40,543 bases of DNA from Deltaproteobacteria bacterium. GTDB taxonomy: Bacteria; Desulfobacterota; GWC2-55-46. Position numbers and translations under genes: made by a program. The stretch covers positions 1-40,543 of the forward strand of contig JACPGB010000015.1 in assembly GCA_016182655.1 (NCBI GenBank). Reading direction: 5' to 3'. The notes below the pieces were generated by a model, which was not told the DNA's origin, searched no databases, and saw only the letters and a list, made by a program, of their open reading frames with translations. The stretch's first letter is position 1; each line of letters opens with the position of its first letter. Of the stretch, positions 15,317-23,155 are shown one piece after another.

Positions 15317-16006
15317 ATGAAAAAAAGGCTCGCGCTCATTGCCGTTCTGATAATCGTCTTCCTGTGGCTCCGGTACGCCGTGCTCGCCGAGTATCTCACC
15401 TTCGAATCAGCCAGGGATAACGGCGAGCTAGCGAGGCTCTTTGCCGAGCGGCACTTCGCGTGGGCCGTCGTGGCGTTCCTTCTCCTCTATTTCTCAATGG
15501 GCTTCCTCCTGCCGGGGATGATAGCCCTTACCGTTATCGGAGGCTTCCTCTTCGGCGCGGTTATGGGGACGGTCCTTTCCCTCTCCGGCGCGGTCGGAGG
15601 CGCGTCCCTCGCCTTCTGGTTCGCGCGCGTCTTTGCCGGGAAGGGCCTCCAGAAGGCGTACGCCAAAGAGCTCAAGGCCTTCAATACGGAATTCGAGAGA
15701 AACGGTTTTTTCTACCTCCTGACGCTCCGCATTCTCCCAGTCTTCCCTTCGTTCATGGTGAACTTCCTCGCGGGGTTCACGAGGATCCCGTTTATGGTCT
15801 TTTTCTGGTCGACGCTGATCGGTTCGGCCCCCGGCGCGGCGGTCTATGCCTATGCGGGAAGAACGCTCCGGATAAAGGGTTTGAGCGCCGAGCTCTACGC
15901 AATGAGGATCATAACGGCATTTTCGCTTATTGCCGTATTCATGCTCGTCCCGGCCGCGTACAGGCGCATGAAGGAGCGCAGGCGCGGGAACCGCTCTGGG
16001 CCTTGA
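15317..16006 (+). CDS. TVP38/TMEM64 (DedA-like, VTT domain) membrane protein
   Basis: A 229-residue integral membrane protein with about six hydrophobic segments. The N-terminal one covers residues 3-20. The VTT core runs over about 50-190 with GGFLFGAVMGTVLSLSGAVG, FWFARVFAGKG and RILPVFPSFMVNFLAGFT, characteristic of the TVP38/TMEM64/YdjX family. These proteins are linked to lipid scrambling or membrane homeostasis. CGGAGG sits 4-5 nt before the ATG. It diverges from the EEP-PLD pair across a 183-nt gap, in which TTGCGA (about 15208) with TAACCT 17 nt further on is only a weak promoter candidate. The C-terminus is strongly basic (RRMKERRRGNR). Confidence 0.87.
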   Translation: MKKRLALIAVLIIVFLWLRYAVLAEYLTFESARDNGELARLFAERHFAWAVVAFLLLYFSMGFLLPGMIALTVIGGFLFGAVMGTVLSLSGAVGGASLAFWFARVFAGKGLQKAYAKELKAFNTEFERNGFFYLLTLRILPVFPSFMVNFLAGFTRIPFMVFFWSTLIGSAPGAAVYAYAGRTLRIKGLSAELYAMRIITAFSLIAVFMLVPAAYRRMKERRRGNRSGP

Positions 16007-16092
16007 GCACATATCCAATGTGGTCATCGTAAAACCGCCCCTCACTCCTCCTTATTCGTAAAGTATACACCGAGTCCCGCTCCGCCCTACTC

Positions 16093-16118
16093 TTGACAAA
16101 CCCGAATCCTGATATAAG
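16093..16118 (+). promoter_or_regulatory. Possible promoter ahead of the glycan cassette
   Basis: A perfect -35 box TTGACA (16093-16098) is followed by TATAAG after only 14 nt, which is short for sigma70; a 16-nt spacer would give the poorer TAAGTT. It is the only strong -35 match in the 319-nt gap ahead of the fifteen-gene cassette, so it is the best candidate for its promoter. Confidence 0.35.
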
Positions 16119-16161
16119 TTTAAAGCAAGGGGTACAATGAATCGTCGAAGCGATTGCCACG

Positions 16162-16180
16162 GCCTGTCAACAACAGGCCT
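16162..16180 (+). promoter_or_regulatory. Leader hairpin in the gap before the glycan cassette
   Basis: GGCCTGT and ACAGGCC form a perfect 7-bp stem with loop CAACA, followed by TTTCGT. A smaller hairpin (AATCG, CGATT) sits just upstream at about 16140. Both lie downstream of the candidate promoter and about 145 nt before the start at 16326, so they would be in the leader RNA and could act as an attenuator. No known riboswitch pattern was recognised in 16007-16325. Confidence 0.35.
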
Positions 16181-16325
16181 TTCGTATAAAGGCTCCAAGC
16201 GGCCTGAAAAATTTTTCCGTCGCGCCGCAAGGGCTTTTTACCCCTGCCTTTTAGCCCCGTCGTTTTAAAAATTGCACAAAAGACCTGCCCCATCAGTCGC
16301 CGGCATCCGATTCAAGGAGGGAGCC

Positions 16326-17441
16326 GTGGGTAAGCACGTTTTGATAACTGGAGGCGGGGGCTTTATAGGGTCGCACCTTGCCGATGAGCTCCTGAGACGC
16401 GGGCACAGGGTAAGAGCGCTCGACAACCTTTCGCCGCAGGTCCACGGAAACGCGCGGCAAAGGCCGGAGTACCTGGACCCCGAGGTCGAGCTCGTGGTCG
16501 GAGACGTCAGGGACAGGGAGGCGGTCTCACGCGCGCTTTCCGGCATCGACGCGGTCTTTCACCTCGCCGCGGCCGTTGGTGTGGGGCAGTCGATGTACGA
16601 GCTTGACATGTACTCCGACGTGAACACCAGGGGGACGGCCGTCCTCCTGGAGGAGCTTATTAAAAGGCCGGTGGAGCGGCTCATCGTCGCTTCCAGCATG
16701 TCCATATACGGCGAGGGGCTCTATAGCGGCGCCGACGGGACGACATGCGAGCGCGTAACGAGGTCCGTCGAAGACCTCAAGCGCGGCGAGTGGGAGGCCC
16801 TCGACAACGCGGGGACGAGGCTTACGCCCGTGCCCACGCCGGAATCCAAAACGCCGGCGCTCTCTTCCGTCTACGCGCTTACGAAGTACGGCCAGGAGAT
16901 GATGTGCCTCATGACCGGCAAGGCCTACTCCATACCTACAGTGGCCTTGAGGTTCTTTAACGCCTACGGAGAGAGGCAGTCGGCTTCGAACCCGTACACC
17001 GGGGTGCTCGCGATATTCGCCGCGCGCCTCCTTAACGGCAAGCCGCCGCTCATATACGAGGACGGCATGCAGATGAGGGATTTCGTGAGCGTAAAAGACG
17101 TCGCGCGCGCTTGCATGCTCGCGCTCGAGAGCCCTTCGGCCCCCGGAAACGCCATCAACGTCGGGAGCGGCAGGAGGTACGCCGTGATCGAGGTCGCCGG
17201 GCTCATGTCGCGGGTCTTCGAGACCGGGATAAGCCCGGAGGTGACGGGCAAATGCCGCGTCGGCGACATACGCCACTGCTTCGCCGACATAACACTCGCA
17301 AAAAAGTCCCTCGGGTACGAGCCCGAAGTCACGCTTGAAGATGGATTGATAGAACTCCGTTCGTGGCTCGACGGCAGGCCCGCGTTCGACAGGTTCGCCG
17401 AGGCGAGCGCCGAGCTCGCGTACAGAGGGCTCACGCTTTAG
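16326..17441 (+). CDS. NAD-dependent sugar-nucleotide epimerase (dTDP-L-rhamnose 4-epimerase type)
   Basis: A 371-residue extended SDR enzyme and the first gene of the cassette. The Rossmann motif is TGGGGFIGSH (residues 8-17). The catalytic set is S124 region VASSMSIYGEG and Y183/K187 in SSVYALTKYGQ. The segments AAVGVGQSMYEL, RFFNAYGERQSASNPYTGV and GKCRVGDIRHCFADI match a branch I associate with dTDP-L-rhamnose 4-epimerases. In many of those I recall paired Cys knuckles between residues 130 and 165; here that insert keeps a single Cys (C141). The GTG start follows a near-ideal AAGGAGG (16313-16319). A longer start at 16272 exists but has no ribosome site. It probably converts the activated sugar used by the glycosyltransferases downstream. 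Confidence 0.85.
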   Translation: MGKHVLITGGGGFIGSHLADELLRRGHRVRALDNLSPQVHGNARQRPEYLDPEVELVVGDVRDREAVSRALSGIDAVFHLAAAVGVGQSMYELDMYSDVNTRGTAVLLEELIKRPVERLIVASSMSIYGEGLYSGADGTTCERVTRSVEDLKRGEWEALDNAGTRLTPVPTPESKTPALSSVYALTKYGQEMMCLMTGKAYSIPTVALRFFNAYGERQSASNPYTGVLAIFAARLLNGKPPLIYEDGMQMRDFVSVKDVARACMLALESPSAPGNAINVGSGRRYAVIEVAGLMSRVFETGISPEVTGKCRVGDIRHCFADITLAKKSLGYEPEVTLEDGLIELRSWLDGRPAFDRFAEASAELAYRGLTL

Positions 17442-17450
17442 GAAAGACGG

Positions 17451-18734
17451 ATGAGATACGCGCTGATAAACCCGCGATGGGACTTCGAGGGCTCGGTTTA
17501 CTTCGGGTGCAGGGAGCCGCACCTCTCCCTCGAGCTCGGGTACGCGAGGGAGTTCCTCCGGCGCGAAGGGCATGACGCGGTATTGATAGACGCGCACCTC
17601 CTGGGGCTCGGCACGGAGGACGTGCGCCGGATACACGAGGACTTCCGGCCCGACTTCACCGTCGTCCTTACGGCCCCCACATACCTTTTCTGGCGATGCC
17701 CTCAACCCGAGCTCAAAGTCCCGAAGGACCTCATATCGGCCATAAGCGGCCAGGCCGGGAGGATCGTCGCCATAGGCCCGCACGGCTCCGCGACCCCGGT
17801 GCCGGTCCTGAAGAAGCTCGGCGCTGATATCGTCGTCATGGGAGAGCCCGAGGAGATACTTCCGAAACTCGCGAGATCGAGCGACCTTAAGGGCGTGCCG
17901 TCGATATGCTTCAGGGACGAGGGCGCTCTGCGCATACAGGGCAGGCCCCATGAGACGGATGTCGCGGCGCTCCCGGCGCTTACATGGGAGAGCGAGCTGT
18001 TGAAGAGCCACCTCCATCACCACCATCGGTTCGATTCCACGCCCGATGGCCCCGGGGCCGAGATGGAGACCTCGAGGGGATGCCCGTACTCCTGCTCCTT
18101 CTGCGCCAAGGCGGACTTCAGGAACAGGTACAGGAAGAGGCCTTTGCAGACGGTCTTGAAGGAGCTCGATTCCCTCATGAGCTCCGGGGTCTCGTACGTC
18201 TATTTCATAGACGAGATATTCATGCCTGACGAGAGGCTCCTTAACGCGCTGTCGGACAGGGGAGTCAAGTTCGGCATACAGACGCGGATAGACCTCTGGA
18301 AGACGGATACGCTCGAGCTCCTTGGGCGCTCGGGGTGCGTATCGATCGAGGCCGGGGTAGAGTCGATAACCGAGCGGGGCAGAGCCCTCCTCGGCAAAAG
18401 GTGCGAGAGGACTACCGACGAGCTCGTGAACCTCCTCGTCATCGCGAGGAACTTCGTCCCGTTCGTGCAGGCTACACTACTTGCGACCGAGGCAGACGAC
18501 GCGGAGATGGTAGAGAACTGGAGGGCGTGCGCGGACAGGCTCGGCATATGGGCTACGAGGCCCGTGCCTTTATTTCCGTACCCGGGGAGCGAGGAGTACA
18601 GGAGAAGATGGGGCATACCGGATTCGTCCGCGTGGGAGCGCGCCCATGAATATTATCTTTCGATGTACAAGAATTTCAGCGACATACAGGAGAGCGCCCC
18701 TAAACCCCTGAAGGAGCTTGAGCGCACGGAATGA
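17451..18734 (+). CDS. B12-binding-type radical SAM protein of the glycan cassette
   Basis: A 427-residue class-B-type radical SAM protein. An N-terminal cobalamin-binding-type domain (MRYALINPRWDFEGSVYFG at the start, AIGPHGSATP near residue 110) precedes the radical SAM core with C211, C215 and C218 (RGCPYSCSFC), YFIDEIFM, IEAGVESITE and PLFPYPGSEEY. A His-rich stretch (HLHHHH, about 187-192) lies just before the core. I recall a computed family, TIGR04295, for such proteins in oligosaccharide clusters, which would need an HMM search to confirm. The ATG follows the epimerase stop by 9 nt, and the 3' end overlaps the GT4 gene by 4 nt (ATGA). The likely role is C-methylation or rearrangement of a sugar; the substrate is unknown. 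Confidence 0.87.
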   Translation: MRYALINPRWDFEGSVYFGCREPHLSLELGYAREFLRREGHDAVLIDAHLLGLGTEDVRRIHEDFRPDFTVVLTAPTYLFWRCPQPELKVPKDLISAISGQAGRIVAIGPHGSATPVPVLKKLGADIVVMGEPEEILPKLARSSDLKGVPSICFRDEGALRIQGRPHETDVAALPALTWESELLKSHLHHHHRFDSTPDGPGAEMETSRGCPYSCSFCAKADFRNRYRKRPLQTVLKELDSLMSSGVSYVYFIDEIFMPDERLLNALSDRGVKFGIQTRIDLWKTDTLELLGRSGCVSIEAGVESITERGRALLGKRCERTTDELVNLLVIARNFVPFVQATLLATEADDAEMVENWRACADRLGIWATRPVPLFPYPGSEEYRRRWGIPDSSAWERAHEYYLSMYKNFSDIQESAPKPLKELERTE

Positions 18735-19843
18735 AGACAGACCTGAGTTCCATTCTGATGACCGCCGACGCGGCGGGAGGCGTATGGGCCTATTCGCTCG
18801 AGCTCGCGCGCGCCCTCGGGCCTTCCGGCGTCTCGGTGACGCTCGCCCTCATGGGCCCGGAGCCTTCCGCCTCACAAAGGCAGGAGGCGGCCGGGATACC
18901 GAACCTTGATCTTGTCGAGTCGGCATTCAGGCTCGAGTGGATGGAAGACCCGTGGGACGACGTCGGCCGCGCCGGGGAATGGCTTCGCGGCCTGGAAGAG
19001 GACCACGCGCCGGATGTCGTCCACCTTAACGGGTACGCCTACGGCTCGGCGGGGTTCAAGGCCCCGGTGCTCGTCGCGGCGCATTCGTGCGTCCTCTCGT
19101 GGTGGAAGGCGGTAAATGGCGGGGAGCTCCCCGGGCAGTGGGAGCGGTACAGGGAAGAGGTGTCGAAAGGCATCCAGTGCGCCGATATGGTCGTCGCTCC
19201 GACGAACGCGATGCTCCGGTCCATTTACAGGAATTACTACGTCCGGTCATCCTGCAGGGTGATATACAACGGCAGGAGCCCGTCTCTCTTCAGCCCGGGC
19301 CCGAAGGAGCCGTTCGTCCTTACGGCCGGCAGGCTCTGGGACGAGGCGAAGAACATAAGGGCGTTGTCAAAGGCCTCTGCCGCAATCCCCTGGCCTGTCT
19401 CTGCGGCGGGCGAGGGCTGGTCCAACGAAGGCAAGGGTCTCAGGACACTCGGGAGGCTCTCCGAAAGGGAGATCGCCGATTACATGTCCCGCGCTTCCGT
19501 CTTCGCGCTCCCGGCGCTCTACGAGCCTTTCGGCCTCTCCATACTGGAAGCCGCGCTCTCCGGGTGCGCGCTCGTGCTCGGCGACATACCGTCCTTAAGG
19601 GAGATATGGGGGGACGCGGCGGTCTTCGTCGAAGCGCGCGACACTTGCGGCCTGGGCGAGGCGATAGGGGCTCTTATACGCGACAGGGACGCGCTACGGG
19701 AATATTCAATGCGCGCGGTCGCCCGCGCGCGGAACTTTACGCCCGAGGCAGTAGCCGCCGGATACATATCGGCTTACGAACGGCTTTTGATGGACAGGGC
19801 GACGGTCAATGGAAAGGGCGCGGGCACAAGATGCGTATCGTAA
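18731..19843 (+). CDS. GT4-type glycosyltransferase
   Basis: A 370-residue GT-B glycosyltransferase. The N-terminal acceptor domain opens with MTADAAGGVWAYSLELARAL, the usual glycine-rich loop. VVHLNGYAYGS and VAAHSCVLSWW follow, and the C-terminal donor domain has LTAGRLWDEAKN, YMSRASVFALPALYEPFGL and the EPFGLSILEAALSG EX7E motif. It has no membrane span, so it works at or near the cytoplasmic face. The ATG overlaps the radical SAM stop (ATGA), and its 3' end overlaps the first CgeB-like gene by 13 nt. The donor sugar is unknown. Confidence 0.88.
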   Translation: MKTDLSSILMTADAAGGVWAYSLELARALGPSGVSVTLALMGPEPSASQRQEAAGIPNLDLVESAFRLEWMEDPWDDVGRAGEWLRGLEEDHAPDVVHLNGYAYGSAGFKAPVLVAAHSCVLSWWKAVNGGELPGQWERYREEVSKGIQCADMVVAPTNAMLRSIYRNYYVRSSCRVIYNGRSPSLFSPGPKEPFVLTAGRLWDEAKNIRALSKASAAIPWPVSAAGEGWSNEGKGLRTLGRLSEREIADYMSRASVFALPALYEPFGLSILEAALSGCALVLGDIPSLREIWGDAAVFVEARDTCGLGEAIGALIRDRDALREYSMRAVARARNFTPEAVAAGYISAYERLLMDRATVNGKGAGTRCVS

Positions 19844-20946
19844 TGTTCTGTCATTCGCTCCTTTCGGACTGGAACCACGGCAACGCGCATTTTCTCCGCG
19901 GGGTAGTCTCCGAGTTGCTCTCAAGAGGGCACGACGTAGTAGTCTATGAGCCGAGGGACTCCTGGAGCTTCAATAACCTCGTTCTTGAGCACGGCTACGG
20001 CCCGGTCGACGAGCTCTTGCTCGTCTTTCCCTGGCTCCGGAGCAACAGATACGAGCTTGAAAAACTTGATCTGGACCGCGTCCTTGACGGCGCAGGGATG
20101 GTCATCGTGCACGAGTGGAACTCCCCGGAGCTCGTCCGGAGGGCCGGGGAGTACAGGAAGTCGAACCGGGGGTTCAAGCTCTTTTTTCACGATACCCACC
20201 ACAGGTCCGTGACGAGCCCGTTCGAGATGGAGGCCTTTGATCTCTCCGGCTACGACGGCGTGCTCGCCTTCGGCGAGACAATAAAGGAAATATACCTGCG
20301 CCGGGGCTGGGCCGAGAGGGCATGGACGTGGCACGAGGCCGCCGACACGAGGGTCTTCTATCCATCGGAGCGCATGGAGCAGGACTGCGACCTCGTCTGG
20401 ATCGGCAACTGGGGCGACGGAGAGAGGACAAAGGAGATAGACGAGTTTATAACCGGCCCGGCGCGCTCTTTGGGACTGAGGGCGAGACTCCACGGGGTCA
20501 GGTATCCGTCGGAGACCGTGTCCGACCTTAAGTCCGCCGGGATCGAGTACGGCGGCTGGGTGCCGAATTACGCGGTCCCCGAGGTCTACGCGAGGCACAA
20601 GTTCACGATACACGTCCCGAGGAGGCCATATGCCGAGTCGCTCCCGGGCATACCGACGATAAGGGTCTTCGAGGCGCTCGCCTGCGGGATGCCGCTCCTC
20701 TCCGCCCCATGGGAGGACAGCGAAAGCCTCTTCTCTCCCGGAGAGGACTTTCTCGTCGCGCGAAACGGTGAGCAGGCAAGGAGGATCATGCGCGATCTCG
20801 CTAACGACCACGCGATGAGGCAAGAGCTCGCTTCAAACGGTCTCGGCGCGATACGTAGCAGGCACACGTGCGCCCACAGGGTCGATGAGCTCCTGGGCAT
20901 TTACGCGGGGCTTGGCATGGTCCATTCAGGGGGTGCGTTGGCGTGA
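19831..20946 (+). CDS. CgeB-like glycosyltransferase 1
   Basis: A 371-residue protein of the CgeB-like GT-B family (named after the Bacillus spore-coat protein). It opens with MRIVMFCHSLLSDWNHGNAHF. DLVWIGNWGDGERTKEI sits at the domain junction, and the C-terminal domain ends in RVFEALACGMPLLSAPWED and FLVARNGEQARRIMRDL. The start inside the end of the GT4 gene (13-nt overlap) is chosen because the family begins with a beta strand like this one; upstream starts would translate the GT4 gene out of frame. It is the most divergent of the four CgeB-like proteins in this row. Predicted cytoplasmic; substrate unknown. Confidence 0.85.
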   Translation: MRIVMFCHSLLSDWNHGNAHFLRGVVSELLSRGHDVVVYEPRDSWSFNNLVLEHGYGPVDELLLVFPWLRSNRYELEKLDLDRVLDGAGMVIVHEWNSPELVRRAGEYRKSNRGFKLFFHDTHHRSVTSPFEMEAFDLSGYDGVLAFGETIKEIYLRRGWAERAWTWHEAADTRVFYPSERMEQDCDLVWIGNWGDGERTKEIDEFITGPARSLGLRARLHGVRYPSETVSDLKSAGIEYGGWVPNYAVPEVYARHKFTIHVPRRPYAESLPGIPTIRVFEALACGMPLLSAPWEDSESLFSPGEDFLVARNGEQARRIMRDLANDHAMRQELASNGLGAIRSRHTCAHRVDELLGIYAGLGMVHSGGALA

Positions 20947-22001
20947 AGATAGCCTTCTTCGGCTCAAGCCTTGTTTCCGCCTACTGGAACGGGGCGGCCA
21001 CATACTACAGGGGCATGATAAGGTGCCTCGACGCGCTCGGGTACAGTACGACATTTTACGAGCCCGACGCCTACGGGCGGCAGACCCACAGGGACATCAA
21101 GGACCCCGAGTGGGCGCGCGTATTCGTATACGCGAATAGCATTGAGGGGCTCTCCAGGGCGCTCGATGACGCGAGAGACGCGGATGTCATCGTCAAGGCG
21201 AGCGGGGTCGGCGTATTCGACGAGGCGCTTGAAAGGCATGTCCTCGAGATAAAAAAGCCGGGGGCAAAGGCCGTCTTCTGGGACGTGGACGCGCCTGCGA
21301 CGCTCGAGAGGGTCCACGAGGACCCGAGAGACCCGTTCAGGCCGCTCATCCCGCGATACGATCACATATTCACATACGGAGGCGGGGACCCGGTAGTGAA
21401 GGCGTACAGGTCTCTGGGCGCGCGCGCCTGCATTCCGGTCTACAACGCCCTCGACCCCTCGACACACTTTCCGGTCTTTCCGGACAAGAGGTTCGGCTGT
21501 GATCTCGGGTTTATCGGCAATCGCCTGCCCGATAGGGAAACGAGAGTGCGCGAATTTTTCTTCGGCGCGGCCTCTCGTCTCCCCGAGAGGAAGTTCATCC
21601 TCGGCGGCAACGGCTGGGACGAGCCGTTTCTGCCGAACGTGCATTACCTCGGCCACCTATACACCGCGGACCACAACGCGTTCAACTCGACCGCGAACGC
21701 GGTACTTAACGTCAACAGGGAATCGATGGCGCGCTACGGTTTTTCACCGCCGACAAGGGTCTTCGAGGCCGCCGGGGCCGCGGCCTGCATCATCACGGAC
21801 GCGTGGGAGGGGATAGGGCTCTTCCTCGAACCCGGAAGCGAGGTCCTTGTGGCGAGGAACGGAGACGAGGTCGCCGGGATCATAAAGGCGTTAAAGCCCG
21901 AGGAGGCGGCCGGCATCGGCCGCGCGGCTCATGAGCGGGTGATGAGAGAGCACACCTACGCGCAAAGGGCCCGCGTGGTCGACGCGATACTCGGGGGATG
22001 A
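20943..22001 (+). CDS. CgeB-like glycosyltransferase 2
   Basis: A 352-residue member of the same family. The N-terminus MKIAFFGSSLVSAYWNGAAT is followed by TTFYEPDAYG, VFWDVDAPATLERV and YDHIFTYGGGDPV. The junction is GCDLGFIGNRLPDRETRV, and the C-terminal domain has PPTRVFEAAGAAACIITDAWEG and LVARNGDEVAGIIKAL. It starts at a GTG that overlaps the previous stop (GTGA) and ends with an ATGA overlap into the third copy, so the whole row should be translated by coupling. The order of domains and the spacing are close to copies 3 and 4, which supports duplication within the cluster. Confidence 0.86.
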   Translation: MKIAFFGSSLVSAYWNGAATYYRGMIRCLDALGYSTTFYEPDAYGRQTHRDIKDPEWARVFVYANSIEGLSRALDDARDADVIVKASGVGVFDEALERHVLEIKKPGAKAVFWDVDAPATLERVHEDPRDPFRPLIPRYDHIFTYGGGDPVVKAYRSLGARACIPVYNALDPSTHFPVFPDKRFGCDLGFIGNRLPDRETRVREFFFGAASRLPERKFILGGNGWDEPFLPNVHYLGHLYTADHNAFNSTANAVLNVNRESMARYGFSPPTRVFEAAGAAACIITDAWEGIGLFLEPGSEVLVARNGDEVAGIIKALKPEEAAGIGRAAHERVMREHTYAQRARVVDAILGG

Positions 22002-23155
22002 TGAATGCCGATCGAAAAGGGGCGCGAAAGATGGCGTTAGGCGCAAGGCTCGATATTGTAATGCTGGGGCTCTCGATCACATCATCGTGGGGCAACGGTC
22101 ACGCGACCACCTACAGGTCGCTTGTCCGCGAGCTCGTCTCGCGCGGCCACAGGGTGCTCTTTCTGGAGAGGGACAAGCCCTGGTACGGCTCGAACAGGGA
22201 CATACCTGGGCCGGGCTACGGCTCGATAGAGCTGTATTCGTCTATAGAGGACTTGAAGTCCAGGTTCGGCGAAAACGTAAGGACCGCCGACTTCGTGATG
22301 GTCGGCTCATATGTGCCCGAAGGGGCGACGGTAGGGGAATGGGTGGTCGATACCGCAAAGGGCGTAACCGCCTTCTACGATATAGATACCCCGGTTACGC
22401 TCTCCAGACTCAAGGCAGGCAAGGCCGGGTACCTTAGCGCCGCTCTCGTGCCGGAATACGATATCTACCTCTCGTTTACCGGAGGGCCTATTCTCCGGAC
22501 GATTGAGCGCGAGCTCGGCTCCCCTATGGCGAGGCCGCTCTACTGCTCGGTCGACCCCGAGCTCTACTCGCCGGAGGAGGCTGAAAAAAAGTGGGACCTG
22601 GGCTACGTCGGCACATACTGCGTCGACAGGCAGTCCGCGCTCGACGAGCTCATGCTCGCCCCTGCGAGGAACCTAAAGGACGGCAGGTTCGTAGTCGCCG
22701 GGCCGCTCTATCCTGAAAATATCTCATGGCCCGGCAATACCGACAGGATAGACCACCTCCCCCCGTCCGAGCACAGAGCGTTCTATAACTCCATGAGGTT
22801 CACGATGAACCTCACGAGGGCCGACATGATAAGGGCCGGGTACTCGCCGAGCGTAAGGCTTTTCGAGGCCGCGGCCTGCGCCACCCCTATGATCACGGAT
22901 TATTGGAGGGGGCTTGACGTCTTTTTCGAGCCGGGCAGGGAAATACTCGTCTCGGGCTCCGGGGCCGACACCGCCTTGTTTTTAAGCGAGATGAGCGAGG
23001 CCGCGAGGCGGAGGCTCGGCGAGCGCGCAAGAAGGCGCGTCCTCGACCGGCACACGGCTCTCCACAGGGTCGACGAGCTCGAGTCCTACATAGAGGAGTC
23101 ATACGGCGCGAGGGCCGAAAGGATGGCCTATGTGAAGGCGGGTGAGCTGGAATGA
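21998..23155 (+). CDS. CgeB-like glycosyltransferase 3
   Basis: A 385-residue member. After a short basic extension the core begins DIVMLGLSITSSWGNGHATT, with LFLERDKPWYGSNRDIPG, AFYDIDTPVTLSRL, WDLGYVGTYCVDRQ and VRLFEAAACATPMITDYWRG. The SSWGNGHAT and ERDxPxY motifs are shared with copy 4 but not with copies 1 and 2, so 3 and 4 are the closest pair. An in-frame ATG twelve codons in (at 22031) could be the true start, since the family starts at the beta strand shortly after it. No signal peptide is seen. The function is inferred as sugar transfer within the cassette. Confidence 0.86.
   Translation: MMNADRKGARKMALGARLDIVMLGLSITSSWGNGHATTYRSLVRELVSRGHRVLFLERDKPWYGSNRDIPGPGYGSIELYSSIEDLKSRFGENVRTADFVMVGSYVPEGATVGEWVVDTAKGVTAFYDIDTPVTLSRLKAGKAGYLSAALVPEYDIYLSFTGGPILRTIERELGSPMARPLYCSVDPELYSPEEAEKKWDLGYVGTYCVDRQSALDELMLAPARNLKDGRFVVAGPLYPENISWPGNTDRIDHLPPSEHRAFYNSMRFTMNLTRADMIRAGYSPSVRLFEAAACATPMITDYWRGLDVFFEPGREILVSGSGADTALFLSEMSEAARRRLGERARRRVLDRHTALHRVDELESYIEESYGARAERMAYVKAGELE

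Noticed and set aside
16527-18026. 499-codon open frame on the minus strand opposite the epimerase and radical SAM genes
   Set aside because: It is opposite two clear protein families, has no ribosome site or family motifs, and its composition (rich in R, G, V, E, P) is what a GC-rich antisense frame gives.
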